Source of the DNA: Paraburkholderia sp. IMGN_8
Lineage (GTDB): Bacteria; Pseudomonadota; Gammaproteobacteria; Burkholderiales; Burkholderiaceae
DNA: 64,000 bases
Direction: 5' to 3'
Assembly: GCF_038050405.1 (NCBI RefSeq)
Contig: NZ_CP150901.1
Location: forward strand, 4,340,001-4,404,000
How positions within the stretch are numbered: the stretch's first letter is position 1; each line of letters opens with the position of its first letter. A program made the translations under genes and the position numbers. Of the stretch, positions 1 to 7,880 are shown piece after piece. The notes below the pieces were generated by a model that was not told where the DNA came from, made no database searches, and worked only from the letters and a program-made list of their open reading frames with translations.

Positions 1-1
1 G

Positions 2-250
2 TCAGCCTTCGTGCCGGTCGTTGCGATCGATGGCCGGGCCCCGGTGTTGGCTCCGGCACCTGCACCGCTACTCATACCTGAACCGGAGAGGCCGCGTCTG
101 TCGCCACGAGGGGCGCCGGCGGCGCGGCTGTCGGCTCAGTTGCCCAACGGCGTGAAGCGTGAGCTCGGATGTTCGGGACACGCAAATATCTACAGCACGA
201 CACCAGATAGCGCTGGGTGCTATGGTCAGGCGTTTGCGTGCTTGCCGTAG
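2..250 (+). mobile_element. IS66-family accessory ORF, 3' remnant (partial)
   Basis: The frame is open from the window edge to a TAG at 250. It has a Pro/Ala-rich linker followed by LPNGVKRELGCSGH, which resembles the C-terminal LPNGV-x-LELECSGHDAA signature of the small accessory protein (TnpA-like) of IS66-family elements. After CSGH the normal tail is lost, and the residues that follow (NIYSTTPDSAG) do not fit the family, so the 3' end looks decayed. No transposase follows. It is called a relic rather than an active element. Confidence 0.42.
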
Positions 251-313
251 CGCGCTTCGATTGATTTTTCTTTCAGCCCACTGGTTCTTTTAAACTTTCG
301 GTCTGCGCTCTGG

Positions 314-559
314 TCACCATTCTGGAAGCTCGATCGTTGATTGAGCGCCGTGCGCACAAATCGCCGCGACAAACTCGGCGACCGTCATTTGATAGCGGAC
401 TTCTCGACGAATGCCCGGCGTATTGCGGTCGATATCGGTCAGCACGACAGCGCTACCGTCTATCGACGCTTCCAGGCGTAACGTGCGAATCTCGCGCGTG
501 GATGTGGCGTCTGTCACTGACATGAGCGTCATCGTGCCTGTCGCGCCTTGGCTGGGCAT
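314..559 (-). CDS. small hypothetical protein, 81 aa
   Basis: I do not recognise the family. The product is a small soluble acidic protein with no signal peptide or membrane segment. The ATG at 559 is preferred over the upstream TTG because AAAGGA lies 7 nt before it. Composition is typical of a real Burkholderia gene, with a conserved-looking segment RREVRYQMTVAEFVAAICAHG. It stands alone between the IS66 remnant and an intergenic stretch. Confidence 0.5.
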   Translation of the reverse strand: MPSQGATGTMTLMSVTDATSTREIRTLRLEASIDGSAVVLTDIDRNTPGIRREVRYQMTVAEFVAAICAHGAQSTIELPEW

Positions 560-565
560 GGTCAA

Positions 566-1048
566 ATCCTTTAGTTTTCCAGGTCAGCGCAGCGTCGGTG
601 ACGCGCTGTGCGAATTTCGTTGAAATCGATGTGGTGAGTTCGCTATCTGCAGTGGGAGAATCGTACGCAATCGTTGAATTGGGTTGCACTACTGTCTTTT
701 AACGCATTTTTTTGGAAGCCGTGATGACGCTGTGCGAGAAGCACCGTGTCATGACCGGGGAATGCGAAGATCCATGCCCTCCGGCCAGTCCGGGCGATGA
801 TATGTCACTGATAAGGCGCCGTCGGGTGGAAATTACGTTTGAAAGAAAACGCAGTCAATGCAGCTGAACTTATAGATCGGAATTACTCGCGTTGTAGCTC
901 AACGTCGAATCCGTCGTGGCGCCTTAGTCAACATGAATACGACTTCTGAAGAAGCTCGAAGTCATGGAAAACAGATGGTGCCTGCACGAAGAACGACTGA
1001 TAGGAAGTGCAGAACTGTACGATACCGTCATGATTGGTATTCGTAGCA
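566..1048. other. intergenic stretch
   Basis: About 480 bases without a clear large gene. It holds one possible short plus-strand ORF (724-867, listed separately). No repeat or RNA gene was recognised. Confidence 0.4.
724..867 (+). CDS. possible 47-aa small protein
   Basis: An ATG preceded by GGAAG at about 7 nt opens a 47-codon frame. The product is rich in Cys and Arg, with two Cys pairs in the first half and a basic RRRRVEITFERKR segment near the end. The family is unknown. It may be spurious, because the only support is the ribosome-binding site and the non-random basic tail. Confidence 0.2.
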   Translation: MTLCEKHRVMTGECEDPCPPASPGDDMSLIRRRRVEITFERKRSQCS

Positions 1049-1642
1049 TCAGGGAACCAGTCGAGTCCGCACCCATTTCGGTCCGCTAAGTTTCCATATA
1101 CTGCGATCATGCAGTCGATCGTCGTCTGAACCTTCCCATGTCTCAATGAATGTCGGACGAAGCCATAGGGAACTCACTTTTTTCGCCTCGAACGGTGTCA
1201 ATCCGGCGTCTATATTGCGTCGCAGCGTCGCGACTTCTTCGAGCAGTTGCTCGCGGGAGGCCAGTGGTGTGCTTTGAGGGCGAACGTTCTCGTGGTAGAC
1301 ATCTAGGACCCTGCTCGCTTCGGGCTTCATGTGCCAGGTGACGCGTTCTTCCTCGCCGCAGCGAATTTCGTACGTGCCACGGATACGATACTGAAATAGT
1401 TGAACCGGCCAAAATCCGGCGAGCTCCCATTTGCTGTTCGACATCAGATGCGTGATTTTGGGGCTGCCGCCACTGACGGAGATAGAGATGCCTGCGCGGG
1501 TGAATGAGCGTATTGTCACGAACCTCGTCATCGGGAAGCTTTCCGCGTCCACGGTAATCAATGCGGCAAACCGCACGCGGGCGTCTTCAAGGGCCAAGCC
1601 TTGCTGGTACTTGTCCAACAGAAATTCCAGTCCGTCGTCCAT
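1049..1642 (-). CDS. pyridoxamine 5'-phosphate oxidase-like flavin protein
   Basis: The 197-aa product aligns by eye with the PNPOx/FMN-binding split-barrel fold. It has an N-terminal alpha segment and AALITVDAESFPMTRFVTIRSF, where PdxH has ALATVD..GRPSVRMVLLK. The middle carries a TPLASREQLLEEVATL segment like the SRxELEARVA helix. The C-terminus PTFIETWEGSDDDRLHDR..W...RLVP resembles the PdxH end IEFWQGRxxRLHDR..W...RLAP. The substrate-binding half is divergent, so true pyridoxamine oxidase activity is doubtful; a flavin-dependent reductase or oxidase role is possible. It stands alone, with a weak ribosome-binding site (GGA 8 nt upstream). Confidence 0.6.
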   Translation of the reverse strand: MDDGLEFLLDKYQQGLALEDARVRFAALITVDAESFPMTRFVTIRSFTRAGISISVSGGSPKITHLMSNSKWELAGFWPVQLFQYRIRGTYEIRCGEEERVTWHMKPEASRVLDVYHENVRPQSTPLASREQLLEEVATLRRNIDAGLTPFEAKKVSSLWLRPTFIETWEGSDDDRLHDRSIWKLSGPKWVRTRLVP

Positions 1643-2033
1643 TTTCTAATCCGTCACGCGAGAAGGTAGATATGTGCCAGACGACTGCTTTGGTCGATCC
1701 GGCCTCATGCCAGGTTGCGCGGCTCAGGTAGCCTGCCGACAGCTTTCGAATGATGCCAGCCCTTCCCGGGCTGGAGCGGCCACGTCTCGGTCACTTCCGT
1801 CACGCAGATCCGATTTGCCGCTTGCGCCAGGATGCACAAGCGCACCTTGCAAGCGTTCACGGACCCGTAGAGAAGCACCCGGCACGCCATGCGCCAGCGC
1901 CCAAGGCATTGTCGGACGCTGGCCCTGTTTTTGTTAGCACGGACATGTCGGCCTGCGATTGACGAGGGATATCGCTTCCTCCGCGTTCCGTCCCTGCCTC
2001 TTACGGAACCCTTGCGTAGGCGATGTTCGGTTG
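1643..2033. other. intergenic stretch, possibly decayed coding sequence
   Basis: About 390 bases of coding-like composition lie between two minus-strand genes. Open frames exist on both strands, but none matches a family I know and none has a convincing start. It may be a decayed gene or transposon remnant. Confidence 0.3.
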
Positions 2034-2819
2034 CTAATCGAGGATCCTTGATGCGAGAAGGCCGCCGTCTGCCAGCAGGTTGGCGCCGACGACCCATGCG
2101 CTCTCCGTTGTCAACAGGAATGCGATAACCGGGGCGATGTCTTCTGGGCGCCCAACGCCACCCGCGCGATGGATGGCGTCCTCTACATTTGCTGAGCCGA
2201 GGGCGGTGCGGAAATCATTAAGGATTGGCGTATCGGTCGGACCCGGGCTTACGCAGTTCATTCGGATCCCCGTCGCGCGGCGCAGTGTGACTGCACGGGC
2301 CATCGTCCAGACGATGAGCGCTTCCTTAAAATACGGATAGGCTTGCGCGTCTGAGACCGGGTTGCTCTCGAGCCAGCGTAAGCCGTCCGCGAAGTTCGCG
2401 GTGCTTCCGAGGTCGACGTGAATTTTTTGCCTTTCTCGCCAGTTTTGCCCAGCCGTGGACGCGACGTTGACGATAGAGCCCCCCTTCACCATCTTCGGAA
2501 TGACGGCTTCAGTTAGCTGCCTCAGACCAAGGTAGTTGATTCGCGCGACCCGGTCGGATCCCACGGTCCCCGGGACGCCGGCTACGTTGCACAACCCGGT
2601 CAGCGTGTCGGGCAGCTGCTGGGCCGCAGCATTGATTGAATCCGGGTCAGCCAGGTCAATCTGCACGAACCCGGCAACAGGAAAGTCCGGCTTGTTCCTG
2701 TCCAGAGCGATAACGCTTGCGCCGCGTGAGCTCAGCAGACGTGCTGTTTCAGCGCCGATGCCGGATGCGGCTCCGGTAATAGCGACAGTCATTGTCGCTG
2801 CGGATGATGCAGTTGCCAT
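2034..2819 (-). CDS. calA: CalA-like short-chain dehydrogenase (coniferyl-alcohol dehydrogenase type)
   Basis: This is a classical SDR of 261 aa. It has the NAD-binding TGAASGIG at residues 15-22, CNVAG at 78, Ser121, and the catalytic pair Tyr161/Lys165 (YPYFK). The line GxVxxLDRNxP and the segments NYLGLRxLTEAV and YFKEALIVW resemble Pseudomonas CalA (coniferyl alcohol to coniferyl aldehyde). Related proteins are also annotated as 3-alpha-hydroxysteroid dehydrogenases, so the substrate is an inference. The start is supported by AGAGGAAA upstream. It is transcribed divergently from the SRPBCC/SnoaL/SDR trio. Confidence 0.75.
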   Translation of the reverse strand: MATASSAATMTVAITGAASGIGAETARLLSSRGASVIALDRNKPDFPVAGFVQIDLADPDSINAAAQQLPDTLTGLCNVAGVPGTVGSDRVARINYLGLRQLTEAVIPKMVKGGSIVNVASTAGQNWRERQKIHVDLGSTANFADGLRWLESNPVSDAQAYPYFKEALIVWTMARAVTLRRATGIRMNCVSPGPTDTPILNDFRTALGSANVEDAIHRAGGVGRPEDIAPVIAFLLTTESAWVVGANLLADGGLLASRILD

Positions 2820-3258
2820 ATTTTCCTCTGAGTAAAGCGTAATCGGGCCGACAAATCAGGAGTCGGTCGACAGGTAGCTGGACCTGCGCCTTCGAACGAG
2901 ATGCGTCGTCTCCGGGTTGAATCGTTGGTTTTGCGGGTTATATGTAGAGCAGCAGTCAATGCGGTCGCGCGCGGCACCGCTCAGAACCTTACTGGTGAAC
3001 GGGATTGTTCGCTCAAGCAATCGCACAAATCCACACACTTTCATTGATAGGAAACTTTCAACGGCATTTATGGGATTGGCGGGGAGTCGGGGTGGGGATG
3101 CTTGGGAGGCGTTTCAGGTCACCGAAACATATAGATGGAAATTATTGTCTGGAATAAGGCGAAACAATGGTTTCAGTTCGATGGGGACTCTAGAATCCAA
3201 TGGCATCGTCGACGATGCAGGTCGATGAGTTAGCTATTTGTTTAAACCGGAGACAGCA
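2820..3258. other. divergent intergenic region
   Basis: About 440 bases separate the CalA-like gene (minus) from the SRPBCC gene (plus). It should carry both promoters, but I could not single out a convincing -35/-10 pair or operator. Confidence 0.3.
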
Positions 3259-3726
3259 ATGATTAGCGTGAGTCGCAAACTGGAAGTCAATCCCGCCGAT
3301 GGTTCGGAGGGCATCAAGTTGAATCGCCAACAGGTATGGGTCGGATTGGTACGCAAGGCGGAAAACGCAGTGCCATACGTGGAGGCGATCACAAGTTGCG
3401 TGGTGGTGCAGCAGCAGCCTGAGCGGCTGATTCGCGAAGTTGTCCTGCACGGCGAAACTCTACAAGAACTTATCTTGTTCTTCCCGGAAGAGCGCGTCGA
3501 ATTCGTGCGCCTGTCAGGTCAAGCAAAGGGATTGATCAAGAATATCATCGAAGAAGACACGGATGGAACGCTGCACTTGCGCTTCACCTTCGACATGGTG
3601 CTTGAAGGTGTGGACGCGGGCAGTGAAAAGGAAAAGGAGTTTGCAGCGGGCATGGAACAGGCCTACCTGGGCGCCGTCCGTACGACGTTGCGCCGAATTC
3701 GCGAGGAAGTCGCCGCGAAGGCGTGA
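3259..3726 (+). CDS. SRPBCC-fold protein (AtaL/DUF1857-like)
   Basis: The 155-aa product starts at the ATG preceded by GGAG (8 nt). It has the N-terminal strand VSRKLEVNP, the LNRQQVWVGLVRKAENAVPYVEAI segment, the middle TLQELILFFPEERVEFVRLSG, and a C-terminal helix typical of the DUF1857/AtaL subfamily of START-like proteins. These proteins bind small hydrophobic ligands; the exact role is unknown. It is followed by a SnoaL-like protein and an SDR at short spacing, so the three likely form one operon. Confidence 0.65.
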   Translation: MISVSRKLEVNPADGSEGIKLNRQQVWVGLVRKAENAVPYVEAITSCVVVQQQPERLIREVVLHGETLQELILFFPEERVEFVRLSGQAKGLIKNIIEEDTDGTLHLRFTFDMVLEGVDAGSEKEKEFAAGMEQAYLGAVRTTLRRIREEVAAKA

Positions 3727-3783
3727 TTTCCGCAGGTCAGAGGTACGGTAGACAACCTTACCTCAGAACAATTGGAGACTCGT

Positions 3784-4176
3784 ATGGCACGAAACGTTGA
3801 ACCCATGTTTTCGGCAATCGACGCTATGGACGTCGAAGGCTTTTTGTCGAACCTCGCAGAGAACGTTACTTTCCAGTTCGGCAACGCGCCAGCGCTCGTC
3901 GGACGCGAAGCAGTAAGAGAAGGAGTGGTCGCCTTCTTTTCCAGTATCGCAGCACTGCGTCATGAGATGACGGGCAAGTGGGAAGCCGACGAGATCACGA
4001 TCTTGCGCTTCATGACCTATTACACGCGTCATGACCACAATGAGGTCGAGGTTCCGTGCGCGGTCATCCTGCATCACGCCGAGAACACGCTGATCGATGA
4101 CTACCGAATCTACATCGACCTTGCACCTGTGTTCGCACCGCCCGTGGGTGGTGAGCAGGTCGCTGCAGCTCACTAA
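3784..4176 (+). CDS. SnoaL-like / NTF2-fold protein
   Basis: A 130-aa alpha+beta-barrel protein of the nuclear transport factor 2-like superfamily. It starts MARNVEPMFSAIDAMDVEGF and has the typical FLSNLAENVTFQFGNAPALVGREAVREGV motif and a C-terminal YRIYIDLAPVFA strand. Such proteins act as small isomerases or cyclases, or only bind ligand. The ATG at 3784 has GGAG 6 nt upstream. Its position between an SRPBCC protein and an SDR suggests a common small-molecule pathway. Confidence 0.65.
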   Translation: MARNVEPMFSAIDAMDVEGFLSNLAENVTFQFGNAPALVGREAVREGVVAFFSSIAALRHEMTGKWEADEITILRFMTYYTRHDHNEVEVPCAVILHHAENTLIDDYRIYIDLAPVFAPPVGGEQVAAAH

Positions 4177-4186
4177 CGGGGCGCAC

Positions 4187-4954
4187 ATGGATAAGCTACT
4201 CGACGGGAAGGTAGTAATCGTCACGGGCGCGGGGCGCGGGATCGGTCGCGCGGCTGCGTACGCGCTCGCCGACGCAGGTGCGACGCTGGCTCTTGCGGAT
4301 CTGGACGAGGATGGTGCGCGGGAGACGGCGGAGCACGCGCAGCATCTGGGCGTGAAGGCTATCGTTGTCAAGACGAATGTCGCTCGGGAGCAGGATGTCG
4401 CGACACTCGTGGAGCGTACCGTAGGAGAGTTCGGGCGCCTCGACGGTGCATTCAACAACGCTGGCGTCGAGCAAAGAAATACGCCGCTCCACGAATTGTC
4501 GGAAGCGCAATGGAACACCGTTATCGACATTAATCTGAAGGGCGTCTTCTTTTGCCTCAAGCATGAGATTGCGGCCATGCTGAAGACCGGCGGCGGAGCG
4601 ATTGTAAATACGTCCTCGGGATTGGGGCGGGTGGCGATTCCGGGCGCGTCGGAATACTGCGCGTCAAAAGCAGGGGTGCTCGGTCTTACGAAGAGCGCGG
4701 CGATCGAATACGGAGCGAAGAATATTCGCGTGAACTCGATTCTCCCAGGGGTAATCCGCACGCCGATGATCGACTCGCTTGTCAGTCAACCTCAATTCGC
4801 GGACTTGCTGCCCGCTCTCGAAGCCCGTCATCCAATTGGGCGACTGGGTCAGCCGAGTGAGGTCGCGGACGTGGTGGTCTGGCTGCTTTCGGGCCGGTCG
4901 TCGTTCGTTACTGGAGGTGAGATTGCCGTGGATGGAGGGTACCTGGCAATCTGA
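4187..4954 (+). CDS. short-chain dehydrogenase/reductase
   Basis: A classical SDR of 255 aa with TGAGRGIG at residues 13-20, FNNAG around 89-93, Ser143/144, Tyr157 and Lys161 (YCASK), and a C-terminal GGEIAVDGGY. The start at 4187 gives the normal family length, and it lies 10 nt behind the SnoaL-like gene, so translation is probably coupled. The substrate is unknown. It is the last gene of the trio and is followed by a hairpin terminator. Confidence 0.85.
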   Translation: MDKLLDGKVVIVTGAGRGIGRAAAYALADAGATLALADLDEDGARETAEHAQHLGVKAIVVKTNVAREQDVATLVERTVGEFGRLDGAFNNAGVEQRNTPLHELSEAQWNTVIDINLKGVFFCLKHEIAAMLKTGGGAIVNTSSGLGRVAIPGASEYCASKAGVLGLTKSAAIEYGAKNIRVNSILPGVIRTPMIDSLVSQPQFADLLPALEARHPIGRLGQPSEVADVVVWLLSGRSSFVTGGEIAVDGGYLAI

Positions 4955-4984
4955 CGGCACCAACGGTTACTGTCTGTAGTCAAT

Positions 4985-5023
4985 ACGTCCCGAAACCTTG
5001 TCTGATTGAGGTTTTCGGGACGT
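4985..5023. terminator. hairpin between convergent operons
   Basis: The arms ACGTCCCGAAACC and GGTTTTCGGGACGT pair with one bulge around a 12-nt loop. It sits just after the SDR stop. There is no long T-run, so it could be bidirectional or Rho-assisted. Confidence 0.6.
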
Positions 5024-5367
5024 TGTACTTCTGCCGTGATCGTGCATTGCCCCTGGGGTTTTGGTCCATTCGCGTCACGCCCGCCCGGATACCGCTTCCT
5101 GTTAGTGAGACGATGGGAAGCCAGACCTGATACCTGCTATCCAGTACAGGTTGCTTCGCCTCCGCGCGGATGGCGGCGCTCTTCCATTTGACCGAGAGAT
5201 GCGCTCGGACTACATGTAGGGTGATCTCTGTCAGTCGGGCAGATCAATAGCAGAGAAGACCGCCGCAACGAAGGGGGGATGACGATACGTTGAGACGTTG
5301 GACCTGCATCGTCATCCACCTTCCGGTATGCAGAAATGGCTGGCCATTCGCCGCCATTCTGCTCACG
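5024..5367. other. intergenic stretch
   Basis: About 340 bases lie between convergent genes. No gene, repeat or site was recognised. Confidence 0.3.
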
Positions 5368-6012
5368 TCATTCCGTATCGGGCTGGCGAGACGGATGGGC
5401 GTCTCGGAATGCATCAAGCGCTTCGCAGTTCCGTTCAATTGCTGCCAGCGTCGGATACTCAGCAATATCGACACCAAACCGGCGAGCGTTGAAAGCTTGC
5501 GGCACAAAACAGCAATCGGCAATGGTCGGCTTATCGCCGAAACAGAACGCGCCGCGCGTCGGCGAGGTGCTCAACTGCCGCTCGAGGGCCGTCAACCCCG
5601 TGTGAAGCCAATGGGTGATCCACGTTTGCTTCTGCGTTTCGTCTAGTCCAAGCGTACCTGTCAGAAACTTGAGCACACGTAGATTGTTCAGGGGATGCAT
5701 CTCGCACGCGATATATTGCGACAACTCGCGTACAGCGGCGCGGTCTTTCGATGCGTACGGCAACAGCGGCGTTTGAGGGTGCGTTTCCTCCAGATATTCG
5801 AGGATCGCAAGCGATTGCGACACACGGCTGACGCCATCGTCAAGCATCGGTACAAGGGCTTGAGGATTCAGTGAGAGGAACTCTTCCGAGAATTGTTCGC
5901 CACCATTTCGATTCAGATGGATTGGCAGATACTCGTACTCGAGTCCCTTCAGGTTGCAGGCAATGCGAACCCGATACGAGGACGAACTGCGGAAATAGTT
6001 GTATAGCTTCAT
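5368..6012 (-). CDS. maiA: maleylpyruvate/maleylacetoacetate isomerase, zeta-class GST
   Basis: The 214-aa product has the N-terminal thioredoxin-fold GST domain with the zeta-class SSSSYRVRIA motif at residues 9-18, and NPQALVPMLDDG..SQSLAILEYL, the glutathione-binding cis-Pro and Gln-Ser pair. The all-helical C-domain carries FGDKPTIADCCFVPQ. In this setting the likely reaction is glutathione-dependent isomerisation of maleylpyruvate to fumarylpyruvate (NagL role), because gentisate dioxygenase and fumarylpyruvate hydrolase lie close by. It is 34 nt behind the FAD hydroxylase gene in the same operon. Confidence 0.85.
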   Translation of the reverse strand: MKLYNYFRSSSSYRVRIACNLKGLEYEYLPIHLNRNGGEQFSEEFLSLNPQALVPMLDDGVSRVSQSLAILEYLEETHPQTPLLPYASKDRAAVRELSQYIACEMHPLNNLRVLKFLTGTLGLDETQKQTWITHWLHTGLTALERQLSTSPTRGAFCFGDKPTIADCCFVPQAFNARRFGVDIAEYPTLAAIERNCEALDAFRDAHPSRQPDTE

Positions 6013-6046
6013 ACCTGTTTGTCCTTTTATAGCGAACCCGTGCGCT

Positions 6047-7300
6047 TCAGCCGGCCGTCTTTAGTTCATCAAGCGTGTAGCCTGCGACAGCTTTGTACTG
6101 GCTCGTGATGTCGGTCAATTCCTGCGGTGAAATCACGTTATGGATTGACTCGAAGGGCTGACCGCTTGTCCTTTCATGGACTACCTGGAGGATTTTGTCG
6201 GGCGGAGCTTTGCGGTTCGTAAGCACGACAGCGTTGGTCGCCTGGCGACGCTCGTCGTCGTATGAATCCAGCGCAGTTTGATTGACGCCAAATTCCTGGA
6301 ATTTGGCGGTCAACACGTCAGCATCGACGATTGCCTGGCCGGCGCCGTTGGAGCCGCGTGGAACCATCGGGTGTGCTGCATCGCCCAAAAGAGTCACTCG
6401 GCCGAATGTCCAGCGCGGCAATGGGTCCTGGTCAACCATTGGGAACTCGAGCACATTGGTGGTTGCCTTGATCATTCCGGCGACATCGAGCCAGTCGAAG
6501 TTCCATTTCTCGAACGCCGGATAAAACTCCTCAAGGCGGCCTTGCCCGTTCCAGTCCCGCTTCGCGGGCTGCGGAGCATTCAGTTCCGCCACCCAGTTGA
6601 CAAGCTGATTGCCGGCTTCGTCGACGTTGTTGCGAATCGGATAGATGACCATCTTGCCCACACCCGGAACGAGCGCGCCGGCCCGTACCATCGTCGCGCC
6701 GCTGAGGAACGGCTTCCATTTCACAGCACCCCGCCACATGTTGATACCGGAATATCGCGGAGCACCTTCATCGGGATAGAACTGCTTTCGAATCGCCGAG
6801 TGCAGGCCGTCGCACGCGATTACCACGGAACTTCGAACGGAGCTTGCATTGCCAGCCGCATCGACGAAGTTGCACTGTGCGCCGTTCGCATCGGACTCCG
6901 CCCCGACACATTTGCGGTCGAGGACGACCGCATCAGCTCCAAGTCGCTCAAGGACGACTTCCAGCAACGTCAGCTGGAGATCTCCTCGATGAATCGAAAA
7001 TTGCGGCGTGTCGTATCCAGCGGCCGTGCCGACGGCCTCGGAATGGATCAGTTGACCATATTGATTGAAAAACGACGCTTCCTGAGTTAGCACGCTCTTC
7101 GCCGCCAGGCGGTCATTGACACCGAGTCGACCAAGTACGCGCGTCGCGTGGGGGAGCACGTTGATGCCTACGCCAAGTGGTTTGATCTCGGGAGCGGCTT
7201 CGTAGACTCGGCATTGAATGCCTGCGTCGTGCAGCGCAAGCGCCAAGGTGAGACCGCCAACGCCGGCGCCGACGATCAGGACGTCACAATCATTTCTCAT
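6047..7300 (-). CDS. FAD-dependent aromatic monooxygenase, PhzS-like
   Basis: The 417-aa product is a class A flavoprotein hydroxylase. It has the Rossmann GAGVGGLTLA at residues 11-20, PLGVGINVLPHA, the IHRGDLQ segment, CDGLHSAIR (DG motif), and GRVTLLGDAAHPMVPRGSNGAGQAI (GD motif). These match PhzS (5-methylphenazine-1-carboxylate monooxygenase) better than classical 3-hydroxybenzoate 6-hydroxylases. Next to gentisate genes, it probably makes gentisate or a substituted gentisate from a hydroxybenzoate-type substrate, but the substrate is an inference. GGAAG precedes the ATG. A palindromic operator lies about 44 bp upstream. Confidence 0.8.
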   Translation of the reverse strand: MRNDCDVLIVGAGVGGLTLALALHDAGIQCRVYEAAPEIKPLGVGINVLPHATRVLGRLGVNDRLAAKSVLTQEASFFNQYGQLIHSEAVGTAAGYDTPQFSIHRGDLQLTLLEVVLERLGADAVVLDRKCVGAESDANGAQCNFVDAAGNASSVRSSVVIACDGLHSAIRKQFYPDEGAPRYSGINMWRGAVKWKPFLSGATMVRAGALVPGVGKMVIYPIRNNVDEAGNQLVNWVAELNAPQPAKRDWNGQGRLEEFYPAFEKWNFDWLDVAGMIKATTNVLEFPMVDQDPLPRWTFGRVTLLGDAAHPMVPRGSNGAGQAIVDADVLTAKFQEFGVNQTALDSYDDERRQATNAVVLTNRKAPPDKILQVVHERTSGQPFESIHNVISPQELTDITSQYKAVAGYTLDELKTAG

Positions 7301-7343
7301 GTTTCTTCCAAGTGTCCAAGGGTGGATGTGACGCCCGATAAAA

Positions 7344-7363
7344 ATACGCAGACGTCTGCGTAT
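7344..7363. promoter_or_regulatory. perfect 20-bp palindrome, candidate MarR operator 1
   Basis: ATACGCAGACGTCTGCGTAT is perfectly self-complementary. It lies just upstream of the hydroxylase gene (minus strand) in the divergent control region of the gentisate module. A MarR-family gene sits downstream of the opposite arm. Binding by that protein is an inference. Confidence 0.65.
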
Positions 7364-7466
7364 ATTCTAGTTTTCGTGTCCTGAGAATGTCAAGGATGAT
7401 CGGTGCAGCTCCCAACAGCCCTGACTTTGCGTCATACAAGAGCATCTTCGTAGCGATCAAAAAATA

Positions 7467-7486
7467 AATGGCAGACGTCTGCGTAA
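7467..7486. promoter_or_regulatory. second copy of the palindrome, candidate MarR operator 2
   Basis: The 12-bp core GCAGACGTCTGC (7471-7482) repeats the centre of operator 1, and the right half continues GTA as in the first copy; the left flank is degenerate. The two centres are 123 bp apart, so a dimer could sit at each divergent promoter or the sites could loop. Confidence 0.6.
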
Positions 7487-7880
7487 ATGACTATGATAGC
7501 GATAAGCCTTGCCTGAACCTGTCTGTATCTGGTGCAGTCAAGGAACCAGGCACGGCGCCCAGGGGACTGTCTTAAGAGCGGTTTTCCGACGCGCCTTTGT
7601 GTTTTCGCGATGCGTGCTAGCGGGTGCACGTTGTGTGGTGCAGGTTCGTCACAGTGAATGATTGGGGTATGACCTGGGTTTTGACTGTGCAGACCGATGT
7701 GTCTACCCGAACCAAGGGGCTGTTGCTGAGCTGATGCTTGGGCATTTCCGCGCAGTACGCATGGTGACGCCGCACCCGGGGCGTCTTTGGTGTGCTGAGT
7801 GCCAGCTCTACGTGGACTGGCAACTGCCGTCAACACATCGGCGGTGGGTAGCTCGGGCTTACAAATAGAGACTTTTAAAC
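7487..7880. other. long leader / intergenic before gentisate dioxygenase
   Basis: About 390 bases lie between operator 2 and the dioxygenase start. Open frames on both strands give no recognisable protein; the stretch may be decayed coding sequence or a long 5' leader. Confidence 0.3.

Noticed and set aside
7432..7836. 134-aa minus-strand open frame in the gentisate control region
   Set aside because: It covers an operator copy, has a random-looking composition and no family resemblance.
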